This document shows positions 41,618 through 53,269 of a stretch of 64,000 bases of DNA, piece by piece. The notes under the pieces are model-generated. The model was not told the origin of the DNA. It ran no database searches and worked only from the letters and a program-made list of their open reading frames with translations. Every line of letters starts with the position of its first letter. The stretch's first letter is position 1. This DNA comes from Pseudomonas putida. Its GTDB lineage: Bacteria > Pseudomonadota > Gammaproteobacteria > Pseudomonadales > Pseudomonadaceae. The stretch covers positions 5,456,001 through 5,520,000 of the forward strand of contig NZ_CP039371.1 in assembly GCF_005080685.1 (NCBI RefSeq), read 5' to 3'. A program made the position numbers and the translations under genes.

Positions 41618-42259
41618 TCACGCGTCCCCTTTGGCCAGGTCGTCCAGCTTCAGTTGCAGGCCACCGACCGCGGCGTCATCCGACAGCGCAGCCTTGGCTT
41701 TTTCATATGCGGTGTGAGCATCGTCGGCGCGACCCAGCTGTACCAGCAGGTCACCCTTCAATTCCTCGCGGCTGGCCAGGAAGGCCTTGTCGGTGTCGCC
41801 ATCGAGCAGCTTGAGCGCATCGGCGGCTTTGTCCTGCGCGGCCAGTACACGAGCCAGGCGCTGACGTGAGATTTCGCCCAGCGTCACGTCGGCCGGCTTG
41901 TCCAGCACGCCCTTGAGTTCGGCGGCAGCGTCGTCGAGCTTGCCGCTCTCTACCGCGACCTTGGCCACGAACAGGCTGCCGTACTGGGCGTAGGCGGTAC
42001 CACCGAACTCGCTCTTGAGCTTGCCTGCCAGTTCCGCGACCTTGGTCGCGTCAGGCTGGCCGCTTGGCGTCAGGCTGGTCTCCAGCAGGGCCTGGTACAA
42101 CTGCGAGGCACCTTGCGACTGGTTGTTCTGGTACTTGTGCCAGGTATTCCAGCCCAGCACCACCACACCTGCCAGCAGCGCGCCGGTCAGCAGCGGCTTG
42201 CCGTTGCGGTTCCACCAGTCCTTGACCCCTGCCAGATCATCATCATCGGTACTCGACAC
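41618..42259 (-). CDS. yfgM: YfgM-like ancillary SecYEG translocon subunit
   Basis: A 213-residue inner-membrane protein with one N-terminal helix, GKPLLTGALLAGVVVLGWNT, and a periplasmic TPR-like domain. The opening DLAGVKDWWNRNGKPL is characteristic of YfgM (TPR_21 family). The tail holds helical repeats such as VAVESGKLDDAAAELKGVLD and LLDGDTDKAFLASREELKGD. E. coli YfgM binds the SecYEG-PpiD complex and aids periplasmic chaperones. Its place between hisS and bamB is conserved in many gamma-proteobacteria. It starts 39 bp after hisS ends. Confidence 0.92.
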   Translation of the reverse strand: MSSTDDDDLAGVKDWWNRNGKPLLTGALLAGVVVLGWNTWHKYQNNQSQGASQLYQALLETSLTPSGQPDATKVAELAGKLKSEFGGTAYAQYGSLFVAKVAVESGKLDDAAAELKGVLDKPADVTLGEISRQRLARVLAAQDKAADALKLLDGDTDKAFLASREELKGDLLVQLGRADDAHTAYEKAKAALSDDAAVGGLQLKLDDLAKGDA

Positions 42260-42298
42260 CCCAATACTCCTTTTCGCCTATTCGCTTGTTGAACCGCG

Positions 42299-43588
42299 TT
42301 ACGCTTGAGCGATCGCGGTTTCCAGGTGCTCAGCCAGAGCATCCCAGGCAATGTTCTGTTGTTCGCCCTGGCCACGCAGGGGCTTCAGGCCGATCTCTTG
42401 CTTGGCCAGTTCGTCGTCACCGAGGATCAGGGCGAACAGCGCCCCGCTCTTGTCGGCCTTCTTGAACTGGCTCTTGAAGCTGCCACCGCCGGCATTGACC
42501 GCCAGGCGCAGGCCCGGCAGACGGTCACGCAGGCTTTCGGACAGACGCAGGCCGGCAAGCTCGGCCTGCTCGCCGAAGGCGCACAGGTAGACGTCGATCT
42601 GGCGGTTGATCGACTCGGGCACCTTGCCCAAGGTTTCCAGCAGCAGGATCAGGCGCTCGATACCCATGGCGAAACCCACGCCCGGGGTCGGCTTGCCACC
42701 CATCTGCTCGACCAGGCCGTCATAGCGGCCACCGGCGCAGACGGTGCCCTGGGCACCAAGCTTGTCGGTGACCCACTCGAACACGGTCTTGCTGTAGTAA
42801 TCCAGGCCGCGCACCAGCTTGGTGTTGATCACGAACGGAATCCCGGCGGCGTCCAGGCGGGCCTTGAGGCCGGCGAAGTGCACACGCGAATCTTCGTCCA
42901 AATAGTCTTCGAGCTTCGGCGCGCCGACCAGCACCGCCTGGGTGCCCTGATCCTTGCTGTCGAGGATGCGCAGCGGATTGCTCTTGAGGCGGCGCTGGCT
43001 GTCTTCGTCGAGCTGCTCGAGGCGCGCCGAGAGAAACTCGACCAGCGCGTCACGGTAGCGTGCCCGGGCTTCGCTGGTGCCCAGGCTGTTGAGCTCGAGC
43101 TTGACCGCGTCCTGGATGCCCAGCAGGCCCCAAAGGCGCCAGGTGAGCATGATCAGTTCGGCGTCGATGTCCGGCCCGTCGAGGTTGAACACTTCGACGC
43201 CAATCTGGTGGAACTGGCGGTAGCGGCCTTTCTGCGGACGCTCGTGGCGGAACATCTGGCCGATGTACCACAGCTTCTGCACCTGGCCGTTGCCGGTGAT
43301 GCCGTGCTCGAGCACAGCGCGCACGCAGGCGGCAGTGCCTTCGGGACGCAGGGTCAGCGAATCGCCGTTGCGGTCCTCGAAGGTGTACATCTCTTTTTCA
43401 ACGATGTCGGTGACTTCACCGATCGAACGCTTGAACAGCTCGGTGAACTCGACGATCGGGGTACGGATCTGGCTATACCCGTAGGTGTCCAGCAGGCCGG
43501 CCACGGTGCTTTCGAAATAGCGCCACAGGGGTGACTGCTCGGGCAGGATGTCGTTCATGCCACGGATGGCTTGCAGCGATTTGCTCAC
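42299..43588 (-). CDS. hisS: Histidyl-tRNA synthetase
   Basis: Class II aminoacyl-tRNA synthetase of 429 residues. The start [20 protein letters not shown] carries the HisRS N-terminal motif. Motif 2 is [19 protein letters not shown] with [20 protein letters not shown], the histidine-binding segment is [15 protein letters not shown], and motif 3 is [20 protein letters not shown]-terminal anticodon-binding domain follows ([20 protein letters not shown]). It lies 24 bp from the ispG stop codon. Confidence 0.97.
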   Translation of the reverse strand: MSKSLQAIRGMNDILPEQSPLWRYFESTVAGLLDTYGYSQIRTPIVEFTELFKRSIGEVTDIVEKEMYTFEDRNGDSLTLRPEGTAACVRAVLEHGITGNGQVQKLWYIGQMFRHERPQKGRYRQFHQIGVEVFNLDGPDIDAELIMLTWRLWGLLGIQDAVKLELNSLGTSEARARYRDALVEFLSARLEQLDEDSQRRLKSNPLRILDSKDQGTQAVLVGAPKLEDYLDEDSRVHFAGLKARLDAAGIPFVINTKLVRGLDYYSKTVFEWVTDKLGAQGTVCAGGRYDGLVEQMGGKPTPGVGFAMGIERLILLLETLGKVPESINRQIDVYLCAFGEQAELAGLRLSESLRDRLPGLRLAVNAGGGSFKSQFKKADKSGALFALILGDDELAKQEIGLKPLRGQGEQQNIAWDALAEHLETAIAQA

Positions 43589-43612
43589 GAAATGTCCTTA
43601 CGAATCTGTGTG

Positions 43613-44721
43613 TCAGCCACGGGCGATCAGCGCCGCGTCGGCATCGGCCTTTTCGGCCGCTTTCTGGCGGATGAGCTTTTCCAGCTCATCGACCAGGTTG
43701 TCATTGGTCAGCTTCTGCGCCGGCTTGCCGTCGATGTAGACCAGGTTCGGCGTACCGCCGGTCAGCCCCACGTGGGACTCCTTGGCTTCACCGGGGCCGT
43801 TGACCACGCAGCCGATCACCGCCACGTCCAGCGGTACGAGCAGGTCTTCCAGGCGCCCTTCCAGCTCGTTCATGGTCTTGACCACATCGAAGTTCTGCCG
43901 CGAGCAGCTCGGGCAGGCGATGAAGTTGATGCCACGCGAGCGCAGGTGCAGCGACTTGAGGATGTCGTAGCCGACCTTCACTTCCTCGACCGGGTCGGCG
44001 GCCAGGGAGATGCGGATGGTATCGCCAATCCCCTCGGCCAGCAGCATACCCAGGCCAACGGCGGATTTCACCGTTCCGGAACGCAGGCCACCGGCCTCGG
44101 TGATGCCCAGGTGCAGGGGCTGGACGATCTGCTTGGCCAGCAGGCGGTAGGCCTCGACGGCCATGAACACGTCGGAGGCCTTGACGCTGACCTTGAAGTC
44201 CTGGAAATCCAGGCGGTCGAGGTGCTCGACATGGCGCAGGGCCGACTCGACCAGCGCTGCCGGGGTCGGTTCGCCGTACTTCTTCTGCAGGTCCTTTTCC
44301 AGGGAGCCGGCGTTGACGCCGATACGGATCGGGATGCCACGGTCGCGGGCGGCATCGACCACCGCACGAACGCGGTCTTCACGGCCGATGTTGCCCGGGT
44401 TGATACGCAGGCAGTCGACGCCCAGTTCGGCCACGCGCAGGGCGATCTTGTAGTCAAAGTGGATGTCGGCGACCAACGGTACGCTGACCTGCTGCTTGAT
44501 GCGGCCGAAGGCTTCGGCGGCATCCATGTCCGGTACCGAGACACGCACGATGTCGACGCCAGCGTCGACCAGGCGCTGGATCTGCCCCACGGTGGCGGCC
44601 ACGTCGTTGGTGTCGGTGTTGGTCATGCTCTGCACCGCGATGGGGCATCGCCACCCACCGGCACATTGCCGACCCAGATTTTGCGGGATTCGCGACGTTT
44701 GATCGGAGATTCGCCGTGCAT
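43613..44721 (-). pseudogene. ispG: IspG (4Fe-4S HMB-PP synthase) gene, frameshifted by one base
   Basis: IspG makes HMB-PP in the MEP isoprenoid pathway and is expected to be essential. Read from ATG 44721, [20 protein letters not shown] and PVGGDA are correct; then one base is missing at the GGGG run 44642-44645 (plus strand) and the frame shifts. Frame two resumes [20 protein letters not shown] and runs correctly to [10 protein letters not shown]. Adding one base gives 1110 bp, 369 residues, the normal length. Cluster cysteines lie in [13 protein letters not shown] and [15 protein letters not shown]. RodZ ends three bases before the start. A lost base in a G run in an essential gene suggests a sequence error rather than true decay. 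Confidence 0.9.
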
Positions 44722-44724
44722 GAC

Positions 44725-45755
44725 TTACTGTCCCAACTTCAGGCGAGCGGTCTCGCCACTGGTGAACGGGGCGACATCGACGGCTTGGCCGTTGTAGCTG
44801 ACCTGGGCGCCGCGGGCGAAGCCCAGGCGCACCGCGAACGGAGGCTTGCCGGTCAGTTCCAGATTGTCGCCTTTGCGCTTGATGGCGCTGAACAGCACCT
44901 TGCCGTTGCCGTCGCTGACCTGGGTCCAGCAATCGGCGGTGAATTGGATGGCGACCTTGGCGCTGCCGGCAGGCACGGCGGCAGGTTCCGCGGCGGCAGT
45001 GGCTGGCACGCTGGCGGCGGGTGCAACGGGCGCGACGGGCGCCACAGGCGTCGTTGGCGCAGGTGCGGGGCCGCCTGCTCGACCGGAGCGGGTGCAGGTG
45101 CAGGTGCAGGTGCAGGTGCAGAGCTTGCGGTTGCCGGGTTGGCCTCGGCCGCAGGGGCGGCGGCTTCGCCAGCCTGTTCGGTACTGGTAGCCTCGAGCGG
45201 CAGCGGAGCGGCTTCAGGCTGTTGCCCCGCGGTTACCGCCTGGTCTTCGGGCTCGTCCAGCGGGTGAATCTGGGTGGTGCCGTCGGCACTCTCGACTTCG
45301 ACGTGCTCCAGGGCGATCTTGGCCAGGTCCTTGCCTTTGAGGCTACCCTGGTCCTGCCACCAGACGAAACCGCCACCGACCACGGCAACCAGCAACAGCA
45401 GGCTGACGCCACGCAGGATATTGTGCGACAGGCGTACCGGTTCTTCGATGCGGCCCAGCGAGTGCACCTCGCTGCCCTTGGCATGGGTGCCGGTGAATTG
45501 GTCGAAAGCGGCGACCAGGGGCGCCTGGTCCATGTCCATCAGCTTGGCATAGGCGCGAATATAACCACGGGCGAAGGTATGCCCCGGCAACTTGTCGAAG
45601 GCGCCGGTTTCCACGTGGTTCAGCGAACTTACAGTGAGGTTCAGCTTGCGGGCCACCTCGGCTTGCGACCACTCCCGTTTCTCGCGGGCCTGGCGCAACA
45701 GCTCGCCGGGGTTCTGGCCAGTCGCTGCTGCTACTTCGGGATGCGCGGCTTTCAT
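44725..45755 (-). pseudogene. rodZ: RodZ cell-shape protein gene, frameshifted by one base
   Basis: RodZ links MreB to the membrane. From ATG 45755: an N-terminal helix-turn-helix (GELLRQAREKREWSQAEVAR, LNHVETGAFDKLPGHTFARG) that binds MreB, a membrane helix (ILRGVSLLLLVAVVGGGFVW) near residue 120, and a Pro-Ala rich periplasmic stretch partly coded by five GTGCAG units (45092-45121). At the GGGG run 45067-45070 one base is missing; the other frame goes on with [18 protein letters not shown] and the C-terminal DUF4115 domain ([20 protein letters not shown] to RLKLGQ). With one base added the product has 343 residues. The start overlaps the pilF stop (ATGA). Confidence 0.88.
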
Positions 45756-46513
45756 CGTTGCTCCGACAGGTATTGCTGATATTCCGGCGTACCGGGATAA
45801 AGTCGTTGTAGTTGCTGGCCCAGTTCGGCCTGCGTGCCCTGCTCGTCGAACACCCTGGCAAGGCGGCTGCCCAACAGGAGACTACGGGCGCCATGGTCGC
45901 TCAACTGGCTGAAACGTTCGTAGTAATCCCGGGCCGGCACATAATGCCTGTTTTCGAAGGACAACTCAGCCATTTCCAACAACGCTCTGGGTTGCCGAGG
46001 GTTGAGTTGAAGGGCCTTGGTCAGATAAGCATGTGCCTGGTCGTGGGCATCGAGTCGCAAGGCCGTCAGGCCGAGGTTCTCGTAGACCCGCGAACGTTCA
46101 GGATACAGGGTATCGGCACTGGCCAGGCGAAACATCTGCTCAGCTTCGGGGAAACGTTGCTGAGCATATAGGAAACTGCCGTAGTTGTTGCGAATTCGCG
46201 TGTCACCGGAGCGCGCCGCCAGGGCCTTGCGAAAATGCATTTCGGCCAGCGCCGGCTCTGCTTCGGCGGCGAACACCAGGGCCAATGCGGCATGGGCGTC
46301 GGCGTCACGGGGTTCGAGAGCGAGCGCCTTGGCCAGTGGTGCCTTGGCCTGCTCGGTCAAACCTTGTTGCAAATAGCCCAGGCCCAACTGCACATAAGCC
46401 CGCCCCGCCTCGGCCCGCCCCTGACTGCTGGCCAGGGGATGATGCGCGCCACCCGACACACAGCCGGCGAGCAGCGAAAGCGCAAGGATCGACAGCGCGG
46501 CGCGCAGGCTCAT
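45752..46513 (-). CDS. pilF: Type IV pilus biogenesis lipoprotein PilF (PilW family)
   Basis: Outer-membrane pilotin of 253 residues. Signal peptide MSLRAALSILALSLLAGCVS with the lipobox cysteine at C18. The mature part is a row of TPR units: GRAYVQLGLGYLQQGLTEQA, DAHAALALVFAAEAEPALAE, RIRNNYGSFLYAQQRFPEAE, SRVYENLGLTALRLDAHDQA and ALLEMAELSFENRHYVPARD. PilF guides PilQ secretin assembly in P. aeruginosa. ATG 46513 lies at the signal peptide; a longer frame to 46663 is not conserved. It overlaps rodZ and starts 13 bp after rlmN ends. Confidence 0.92.
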   Translation of the reverse strand: MSLRAALSILALSLLAGCVSGGAHHPLASSQGRAEAGRAYVQLGLGYLQQGLTEQAKAPLAKALALEPRDADAHAALALVFAAEAEPALAEMHFRKALAARSGDTRIRNNYGSFLYAQQRFPEAEQMFRLASADTLYPERSRVYENLGLTALRLDAHDQAHAYLTKALQLNPRQPRALLEMAELSFENRHYVPARDYYERFSQLSDHGARSLLLGSRLARVFDEQGTQAELGQQLQRLYPGTPEYQQYLSEQR

Positions 46514-46526
46514 GACGGGCCCGAAC

Positions 46527-47672
46527 TCAGTGGCGCACGGCGCTGTCTGGAAGCTCAGCGTCGGCGGACAACTGGCGCACGGCGATGTAGCGCTCGCTGC
46601 GGCGGGTACGATCGTTGACCTGGCCGACCAGCTGGCCACAGGCGGCGTCGATGTCGTCGCCACGAGTGGTGCGGGTGGTCACGTTGAAACCGCCATGGTG
46701 CAGCAGGTCCTGGAAGCGACGGATCGCGTTGTTGCTCGGCCGCTCATAGCCCGAATGCGGGAACGGGTTGAACGGGATCAGGTTGATCTTGCACGGTACG
46801 TCGCGCAGCAGTTCGATCATCTGCGCAGCATGCTCGGGCTGGTCGTTGACGTCCTTGAGCAGGGTGTACTCGATGGTAAGCACGCGCTTGCCACCCAGGG
46901 TCGACATGTAGCCCATGCACGACTCCAGCAGCATCTTCAGCGGGTACTTCTTGTTGATCGGCACCAGCTGGTTACGCAGTTCGTCGTTGGGCGCATGCAG
47001 CGACAGGGCCAGGGACACGTCGATGTGCTTGGCCAGTTCGTCGATCATCGGCACCACGCCCGAAGTGGACAAGGTGACGCGACGCTTGGAAATGCCATAG
47101 CCCAGATCTTCCATCATGATCTTCATGGCGGCGATGACATTGTCGAAATTCAGCAGGGGTTCGCCCATGCCCATCATGACCACGTTGGTGATGGCGCGGT
47201 CGATCTTGGCCGGAACGGTCCCGAAGGATTTGTTCGCAAGCCACACCTGGCCGATGACTTCGGCGGCGGTGAGGTTGCTGTTGAAGCCTTGCTTGCCGGT
47301 GGAGCAGAAACTGCAATCCAGGGCGCAGCCGGCTTGCGACGATACGCACAGGGTGCCGCGATCGTCGGTAGGGATGTAGACGGTTTCGACGCAACTGCCA
47401 GAGGCAACGCGGACCACCCACTTACGGGTACCGTCGGCGGAAATGTCTTCACTGACCACTTCCGGGCCCCGAATCTCGGCAACGGCCTCGAGCTTTTCGC
47501 GCAAGACCTTGCCGACATTGGTCATGGCGGCGAAATCGTCGACGCCATAGTGGTGAATCCATTTCATGACCTGACCGGCACGAAAACGCTTCTCTCCGAT
47601 GGACTCGAAGAATTTTTCCATTTCCTGCAGGGTCAGGCCCAACAGGTTGATCTTGCCAGTCATGTCACTCAT
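46527..47672 (-). CDS. rlmN: Dual-specificity 23S rRNA/tRNA A2 methyltransferase RlmN
   Basis: Radical-SAM enzyme of 381 residues that methylates A2503 of 23S rRNA and A37 of some tRNAs. The [4Fe-4S] motif is [17 protein letters not shown], the SAM-binding [11 protein letters not shown] follows, and the catalytic cysteines lie here and in the C-terminal [13 protein letters not shown]. The sequence begins [20 protein letters not shown]; the third-codon ATG 47663 is an alternative start, as is an upstream GTG/ATG to 47684. It lies 24 bp from ndk. Complete by motif order and length. Confidence 0.94.
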   Translation of the reverse strand: MSDMTGKINLLGLTLQEMEKFFESIGEKRFRAGQVMKWIHHYGVDDFAAMTNVGKVLREKLEAVAEIRGPEVVSEDISADGTRKWVVRVASGSCVETVYIPTDDRGTLCVSSQAGCALDCSFCSTGKQGFNSNLTAAEVIGQVWLANKSFGTVPAKIDRAITNVVMMGMGEPLLNFDNVIAAMKIMMEDLGYGISKRRVTLSTSGVVPMIDELAKHIDVSLALSLHAPNDELRNQLVPINKKYPLKMLLESCMGYMSTLGGKRVLTIEYTLLKDVNDQPEHAAQMIELLRDVPCKINLIPFNPFPHSGYERPSNNAIRRFQDLLHHGGFNVTTRTTRGDDIDAACGQLVGQVNDRTRRSERYIAVRQLSADAELPDSAVRH

Positions 47673-47696
47673 GGAATCACCCAAGACCTGCTTCGC

Positions 47697-48128
47697 TTAG
47701 CGAATGCGGTCGCACAGCTCGGTAGCGGAGAAGAAGTAAGCGATTTCGCGGGCAGCCGAAGCTTCCGAGTCGGAACCGTGAACGGCGTTCTCGTCGATGG
47801 AAACGGCGAAGTCGGCGCGGATGGTGCCGGCAGCAGCTTCTTTAGGGTTGGTGGCGCCCATCAGCTCGCGGTTGGCCAGAACGGCGTTTTCGCCTTCCAG
47901 AACCTGAACGATGACCGGACCGGAAGTCATGAAGGCAACCAGGTCGCCGAAGAAGCCGCGCTCTTTGTGCTCAGCGTAGAAGCCTTCGGCTTCGGCTTTG
48001 GACAGTTGCTTCATTTTCGAAGCGACGACGCGCAGGCCGGCTTTCTCGAAGCGAGTGGTGATCTCGCCGATGACGTTCTTGGCAACGGCGTCAGGCTTGA
48101 TGATGGAGAAAGTACGTTGAACAGCCAT
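47697..48128 (-). CDS. ndk: Nucleoside diphosphate kinase
   Basis: A 143-residue enzyme that balances nucleoside triphosphates by phosphate transfer through a histidine. The start [20 protein letters not shown] is the family opening. [20 protein letters not shown] and [20 protein letters not shown] lead to the active site segment [20 protein letters not shown] with the phospho-histidine near 119. The isc operon terminator lies just upstream of its start, so ndk has its own promoter, probably within 48129-48162. It heads the rlmN-pilF-rodZ series. Confidence 0.97.
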   Translation of the reverse strand: MAVQRTFSIIKPDAVAKNVIGEITTRFEKAGLRVVASKMKQLSKAEAEGFYAEHKERGFFGDLVAFMTSGPVIVQVLEGENAVLANRELMGATNPKEAAAGTIRADFAVSIDENAVHGSDSEASAAREIAYFFSATELCDRIR

Positions 48129-48162
48129 GGAAAACTCCAGAAATATGAGTGTTGCGAAAAAT

Positions 48163-48190
48163 TAAACCCGCGAATTATACGCGGGTTCCA
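48163..48190 (-). terminator. Terminator of the isc operon
   Basis: AACCCGCG (48165-48172) and CGCGGGTT (48180-48187). Read leftwards the stem is followed by TAATTTTT. It lies 30 bp past the iscX stop codon and ahead of ndk. Confidence 0.8.
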
Positions 48191-48217
48191 GGGGATTGCC
48201 TAACCTGCAGAATGCGT

Positions 48218-48418
48218 TCAGTCGGCTTCTTCGATCCAGGCCGCCTGGATGGCCTCGAGCACTTTCTCACCGCCGCGTGACGGATCGTCGCTGAACTCTG
48301 GCAAGGCCAGCACCCAGCGGTGCAGATCGACGAAATTCACATAACGAGGATCGACCTCAGGCTTGCTTTCCGCAAGCTGGATGGCGATCTCAAGTACATC
48401 AACCCATTTCAGACTCAT
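48218..48418 (-). CDS. iscX: Fe-S assembly protein IscX
   Basis: Small acidic protein of 66 residues that binds IscS and iron and tunes cluster formation. The sequence SLKWVDVLEIAIQLAESKPE, VDPRYVNFVDLHRWVLALPE and FSDDPSRGGEKVLEAIQAAW shows the family helix-turn-helix-like fold with acidic patches ending IEEAD. ATG 48418 is chosen (MSLKW), one codon pair inside an upstream ATG at 48424. It is the last isc gene, 11 bp after fdx. Confidence 0.93.
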   Translation of the reverse strand: MSLKWVDVLEIAIQLAESKPEVDPRYVNFVDLHRWVLALPEFSDDPSRGGEKVLEAIQAAWIEEAD

Positions 48419-48429
48419 GTACAAAAACC

Positions 48430-48771
48430 TCAGTGCGGCGCTTCGGCAGCGTGGTTGAGCGAATACTTGGGAATCTCGATGGTGACGTCCTCGTCAGCCA
48501 CCACCACCTGGCAGGCCAGGCGCGATTGCGCCTCCAGGCCCCAGGCCTTGTCCAGCATATCCTCTTCCAGCTCGTCCGCTTCCTCGAGCGAGTCGAAGCC
48601 CTTGCGCACGACGCAATGGCAGGTGGTGCAGGCGCATACACCGCCACATGCGCTTTCCATCTCGATGTGATGCTCGTGGGCCAGCTCCAGGATGTTGGTC
48701 CCGGGCTCGACCTCCACGGTCAGCCCCTCGGGGCAAAACTTCTCATGCGGCAGGAAGGTTACCAGCGGCAT
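48430..48771 (-). CDS. fdx: ISC-type [2Fe-2S] ferredoxin
   Basis: Adrenodoxin-type ferredoxin of 113 residues that supplies electrons for cluster assembly on IscU. Cluster ligands are C42, C48, C51 and C87 (ESACGGVCACTTCHCVV and SRLACQV); C46 and C53 are extra cysteines seen in this family. The protein opens MPLVTFLPHEKFCPEGLTVE and ends KYSLNHAAEAPH. It starts three bases after the hscA stop codon, so the two are tightly coupled. Confidence 0.96.
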   Translation of the reverse strand: MPLVTFLPHEKFCPEGLTVEVEPGTNILELAHEHHIEMESACGGVCACTTCHCVVRKGFDSLEEADELEEDMLDKAWGLEAQSRLACQVVVADEDVTIEIPKYSLNHAAEAPH

Positions 48772-48774
48772 CGA

Positions 48775-50637
<1,863 letters not shown>

Positions 50638-50679
50638 GCTTATCTGAATACCTTAGGCGTCATCACGGGCGACACCGGG

Positions 50680-51201
50680 TTAATCGTCGAGGCGCTCTTC
50701 CAGTTGGCGCACTTCTTGGGCGAGCTTGTCGAGGAACTGCATGCGGCGCATCAGGCGTTCGGCCTGTTCACGCTCGGCAGGCACATCCCAGCAGGCTGCG
50801 AAATCGTCGTTGAGCGTGTCCTGGGCGGCCTTGAGGCGCTTCTTGAACACGGCCACGCCGTCGAGATCGGCTTCGTCCTGCAGCTCTTCGAGCTCTTCAC
50901 GCCACTGCATCTGCTGCAACAGGAAGTCAGGGTCGTGAACCGTGACTTCCTGAGGCACTTCATGGCCACCGATGGCCAGCAGATAACGGGCGCGACGCGG
51001 CGCGCTGCGCAATGTCTGGTAGGCGTCGTTGAGGGCAGCGGACGTTTCCAGCGCCACGCGCTGCTCGCGCTCGGAAGCGTCGGCAAAACGGTCCGGGTGC
51101 ACCTCGCGAGCCAGCTCGCGGTAGCGAGTGGCCAGCTTATCGAGGTCCAGACAGAAGCAGGGCTGGAGGTCGAACAGAGCGAAATGACAAGGAGTACCCA
51201 C
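50680..51201 (-). CDS. hscB: J-domain co-chaperone HscB
   Basis: A 173-residue co-chaperone that brings IscU to HscA. The start is a GTG at 51201, giving [20 protein letters not shown], with GAGG six bases before it; the ORF can be read upstream to 51240 but without likeness. The J-domain carries the HPD motif in [20 protein letters not shown]. The C-terminal three-helix part includes [20 protein letters not shown] for IscU binding. Two cysteines near the start are not usual ligands here. It begins eight bases after iscA. Confidence 0.94.
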   Translation of the reverse strand: MGTPCHFALFDLQPCFCLDLDKLATRYRELAREVHPDRFADASEREQRVALETSAALNDAYQTLRSAPRRARYLLAIGGHEVPQEVTVHDPDFLLQQMQWREELEELQDEADLDGVAVFKKRLKAAQDTLNDDFAACWDVPAEREQAERLMRRMQFLDKLAQEVRQLEERLDD

Positions 51202-51209
51202 AGCCAGCC

Positions 51210-51533
51210 TCAAACGTTGAAGCTTTCGCCGCAGCCACACTCACCGCGCACGTTGGGGTTGTTGAACTTGAAGCCTTCGTTCAACCCTTCCTTGACGAAG
51301 TCAAGCTCGGTGCCGTCGAGGTAGACGAGGCTCTTGGGATCGATGATCACCTTCACCCCGTGGTTCTCGAAGACGGTGTCTTCCTCGGCCAGTTCGTCGA
51401 CGAACTCCAGCACGTAGGCCAGGCCCGAGCAACCGGTGGTGCGCACGCCCAGGCGAATACCCTCACCCTTGCCGCGCCCGTCGAGGGAACGGCGAATGTG
51501 GCTGGCGGCGGCTTCTGTCATGCTGATAGCCAT
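51210..51533 (-). CDS. iscA: A-type iron-sulfur carrier IscA
   Basis: A 107-residue HesB-like carrier that moves clusters to apoproteins. It has the three invariant cysteines: one in [18 protein letters not shown] and two in the C-terminal [11 protein letters not shown]. The N-terminal [20 protein letters not shown] and [20 protein letters not shown] are standard. It lies between iscU and hscB, with 35 bp to iscU and eight to hscB. Confidence 0.97.
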   Translation of the reverse strand: MAISMTEAAASHIRRSLDGRGKGEGIRLGVRTTGCSGLAYVLEFVDELAEEDTVFENHGVKVIIDPKSLVYLDGTELDFVKEGLNEGFKFNNPNVRGECGCGESFNV

Positions 51534-51568
51534 CGAAACTCCTTACCTCTTACCTTGCAACGGGCGGC

Positions 51569-51955
51569 TTAGAGCAAGCCTTTCTTCTGCTTGTAGTCGC
51601 GCACGGCTGCCTTGATGGCATCCTCGGCGAGTACCGAGCAGTGGATCTTCACTGGCGGCAGGGCCAGTTCTTCCGCCAGCTGGGTGTTCTTGATGGTTTC
51701 GGCTTCGTCCAGGGTCTTGCCCTTCATCCACTCGGTGGCAAGGGAGCTGGAAGCGATGGCCGAACCGCAGCCGTAGGTCTTGAACTTGGCGTCTTCGATG
51801 ACGCCCTGCTCGTTGACCTTGATCTGCAGACGCATCACGTCACCGCACGCTGGGGCGCCGACCATGCCGGTACCGACATCCGGGTCCTCGGCATTCATCT
51901 TGCCGACGTTGCGTGGGTTTTCGTAGTGGTCGATGACCTTTTCACTGTATGCCAT
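51569..51955 (-). CDS. iscU: Iron-sulfur cluster scaffold IscU
   Basis: A 128-residue scaffold on which IscS and ferredoxin build [2Fe-2S] clusters. The three cluster cysteines are in GAPACGDVMRLQIKV, FKTYGCGSAIASSSL and VKIHCSVLAEDAIKA. The LPPVK motif, read by HscA, is present in ELALPPVKIHCS. Start MAYSEKVIDHYENPRNVGKM is invariant across the family. It follows iscS by 46 bp and precedes iscA. Confidence 0.97.
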   Translation of the reverse strand: MAYSEKVIDHYENPRNVGKMNAEDPDVGTGMVGAPACGDVMRLQIKVNEQGVIEDAKFKTYGCGSAIASSSLATEWMKGKTLDEAETIKNTQLAEELALPPVKIHCSVLAEDAIKAAVRDYKQKKGLL

Positions 51956-52001
51956 GGTGCAATTCCTTCCTCATCAGGGAGCCGCTCTTGCCGGCGACTG
52001 C

Positions 52002-53216
52002 TTAGTGGGCGGCCCACTCGATCTTGGAGATGTCAACGCCGTCTTTGTACATATCCCACAGCGGCGACAGCTCACGCAGTTTGTTAACGGCCTCGCAGAC
52101 TTTCTGCGCGGCGTAGTCGACTTCTTCCTCGCTGGTGAAACGACCGAAGGAGAAGCGGATCGAGCTGTGTGCCAGTTCGTCGTTGCGGCCCAGGGCGCGC
52201 AGCACGTAGGACGGCTCGAGGGAAGCGGAGGTGCAGGCCGAACCCGAGGATACGGCGATGTCCTTCAGCGACATCAGCAGCGACTCGCCTTCGACGTAGT
52301 TGAAGCTCAGGTTCAGGTTGTGCGGTACGCGGTGGGTACGGCTGCCGTTGACGTACAGCTCTTCGAGGTTGGAAACCTGCTCGAAGAAGCGGTCGCTCAG
52401 GGCCTTGATACGCGCGTTCTCGGCGACCATTTCCTGCTTGGCGATGGCGAAGGCTTCGCCCATGCCGACGATCTGGTGGGTCGGCAGGGTGCCCGAACGC
52501 ATGCCGCGCTCATGACCACCGCCGTGAATGATGGCTTCCAGGCGAACGCGCGGCTTGCGGCTGACGTACAGCGCGCCGATGCCTTTCGGGCCGTAGACCT
52601 TGTGCGCCGAGAACGACATCAGGTCGACCTTGAGTTTCTGCAGGTCGATCTCGACCTTGCCGGCCGACTGAGCGGCGTCGACGTGGAACAGTACGCCGCG
52701 CGAACGGGTCAGCTCACCGATGGCAGCGATGTCGTTGATCGAGCCGACTTCGTTGTTGACGTGCATCAGCGAGACCAGGATGGTGTCGTCGCGCAGCACT
52801 GCCTCGACCATGGCCGGGGTGACGATGCCGTCTTCACCTGGCTCGAGGTAGGTAACTTCGAAACCTTCACGCTCGAGCTGGCGAGCGGTATCCAGGACCG
52901 CCTTGTGCTCGATCTTGGAGGTGATGATGTGCTTGCCCTTGGTCTGATAGAAGTGCGCCACGCCTTTCAGTGCGAGGTTATCGGACTCGGTGGCACCGCT
53001 GGTCCAGACGATTTCGCGCGGGTCGGCGTTGATCAGCTCGGCCACCTGGCGGCGGCCATTCTCGACCGCTTCCTCGGCCTTCCAGCCGAACACGTGGGAA
53101 CGCGAGGCCGGGTTACCGAAGTTCCCGTCGACCAGCAGGCAATCGGCCATCTTCTGGGCTACGCGCGGGTCGACTGGGGTTGTCGCTGAGTAATCGAGGT
53201 AGATCGGCAACTTCAT
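52002..53216 (-). CDS. iscS: Cysteine desulfurase IscS
   Basis: PLP enzyme of 404 residues that takes sulfur from cysteine for clusters and tRNA thiolation. Start [20 protein letters not shown]. The PLP lysine lies in [20 protein letters not shown] near residue 206, with [20 protein letters not shown] just before it. The persulfide cysteine lies on the loop [20 protein letters not shown] near residue 328. The C-terminus ISKIEWAAH contacts IscU. It is 53 bp downstream of iscR and first of the enzymes in the operon. Confidence 0.97.
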   Translation of the reverse strand: MKLPIYLDYSATTPVDPRVAQKMADCLLVDGNFGNPASRSHVFGWKAEEAVENGRRQVAELINADPREIVWTSGATESDNLALKGVAHFYQTKGKHIITSKIEHKAVLDTARQLEREGFEVTYLEPGEDGIVTPAMVEAVLRDDTILVSLMHVNNEVGSINDIAAIGELTRSRGVLFHVDAAQSAGKVEIDLQKLKVDLMSFSAHKVYGPKGIGALYVSRKPRVRLEAIIHGGGHERGMRSGTLPTHQIVGMGEAFAIAKQEMVAENARIKALSDRFFEQVSNLEELYVNGSRTHRVPHNLNLSFNYVEGESLLMSLKDIAVSSGSACTSASLEPSYVLRALGRNDELAHSSIRFSFGRFTSEEEVDYAAQKVCEAVNKLRELSPLWDMYKDGVDISKIEWAAH

Positions 53217-53269
53217 TGGGTATCTCCTATCAGGCGGTGGCGTCGCTCGTCGCTGTCATCGGATCCGGG

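Noticed and set aside
45092..45121. Phase-variation switch in rodZ by repeat slippage
   Set aside because: The unit is six bases, so changes in copy number keep the frame; the frameshift lies at a different place, the GGGG run.
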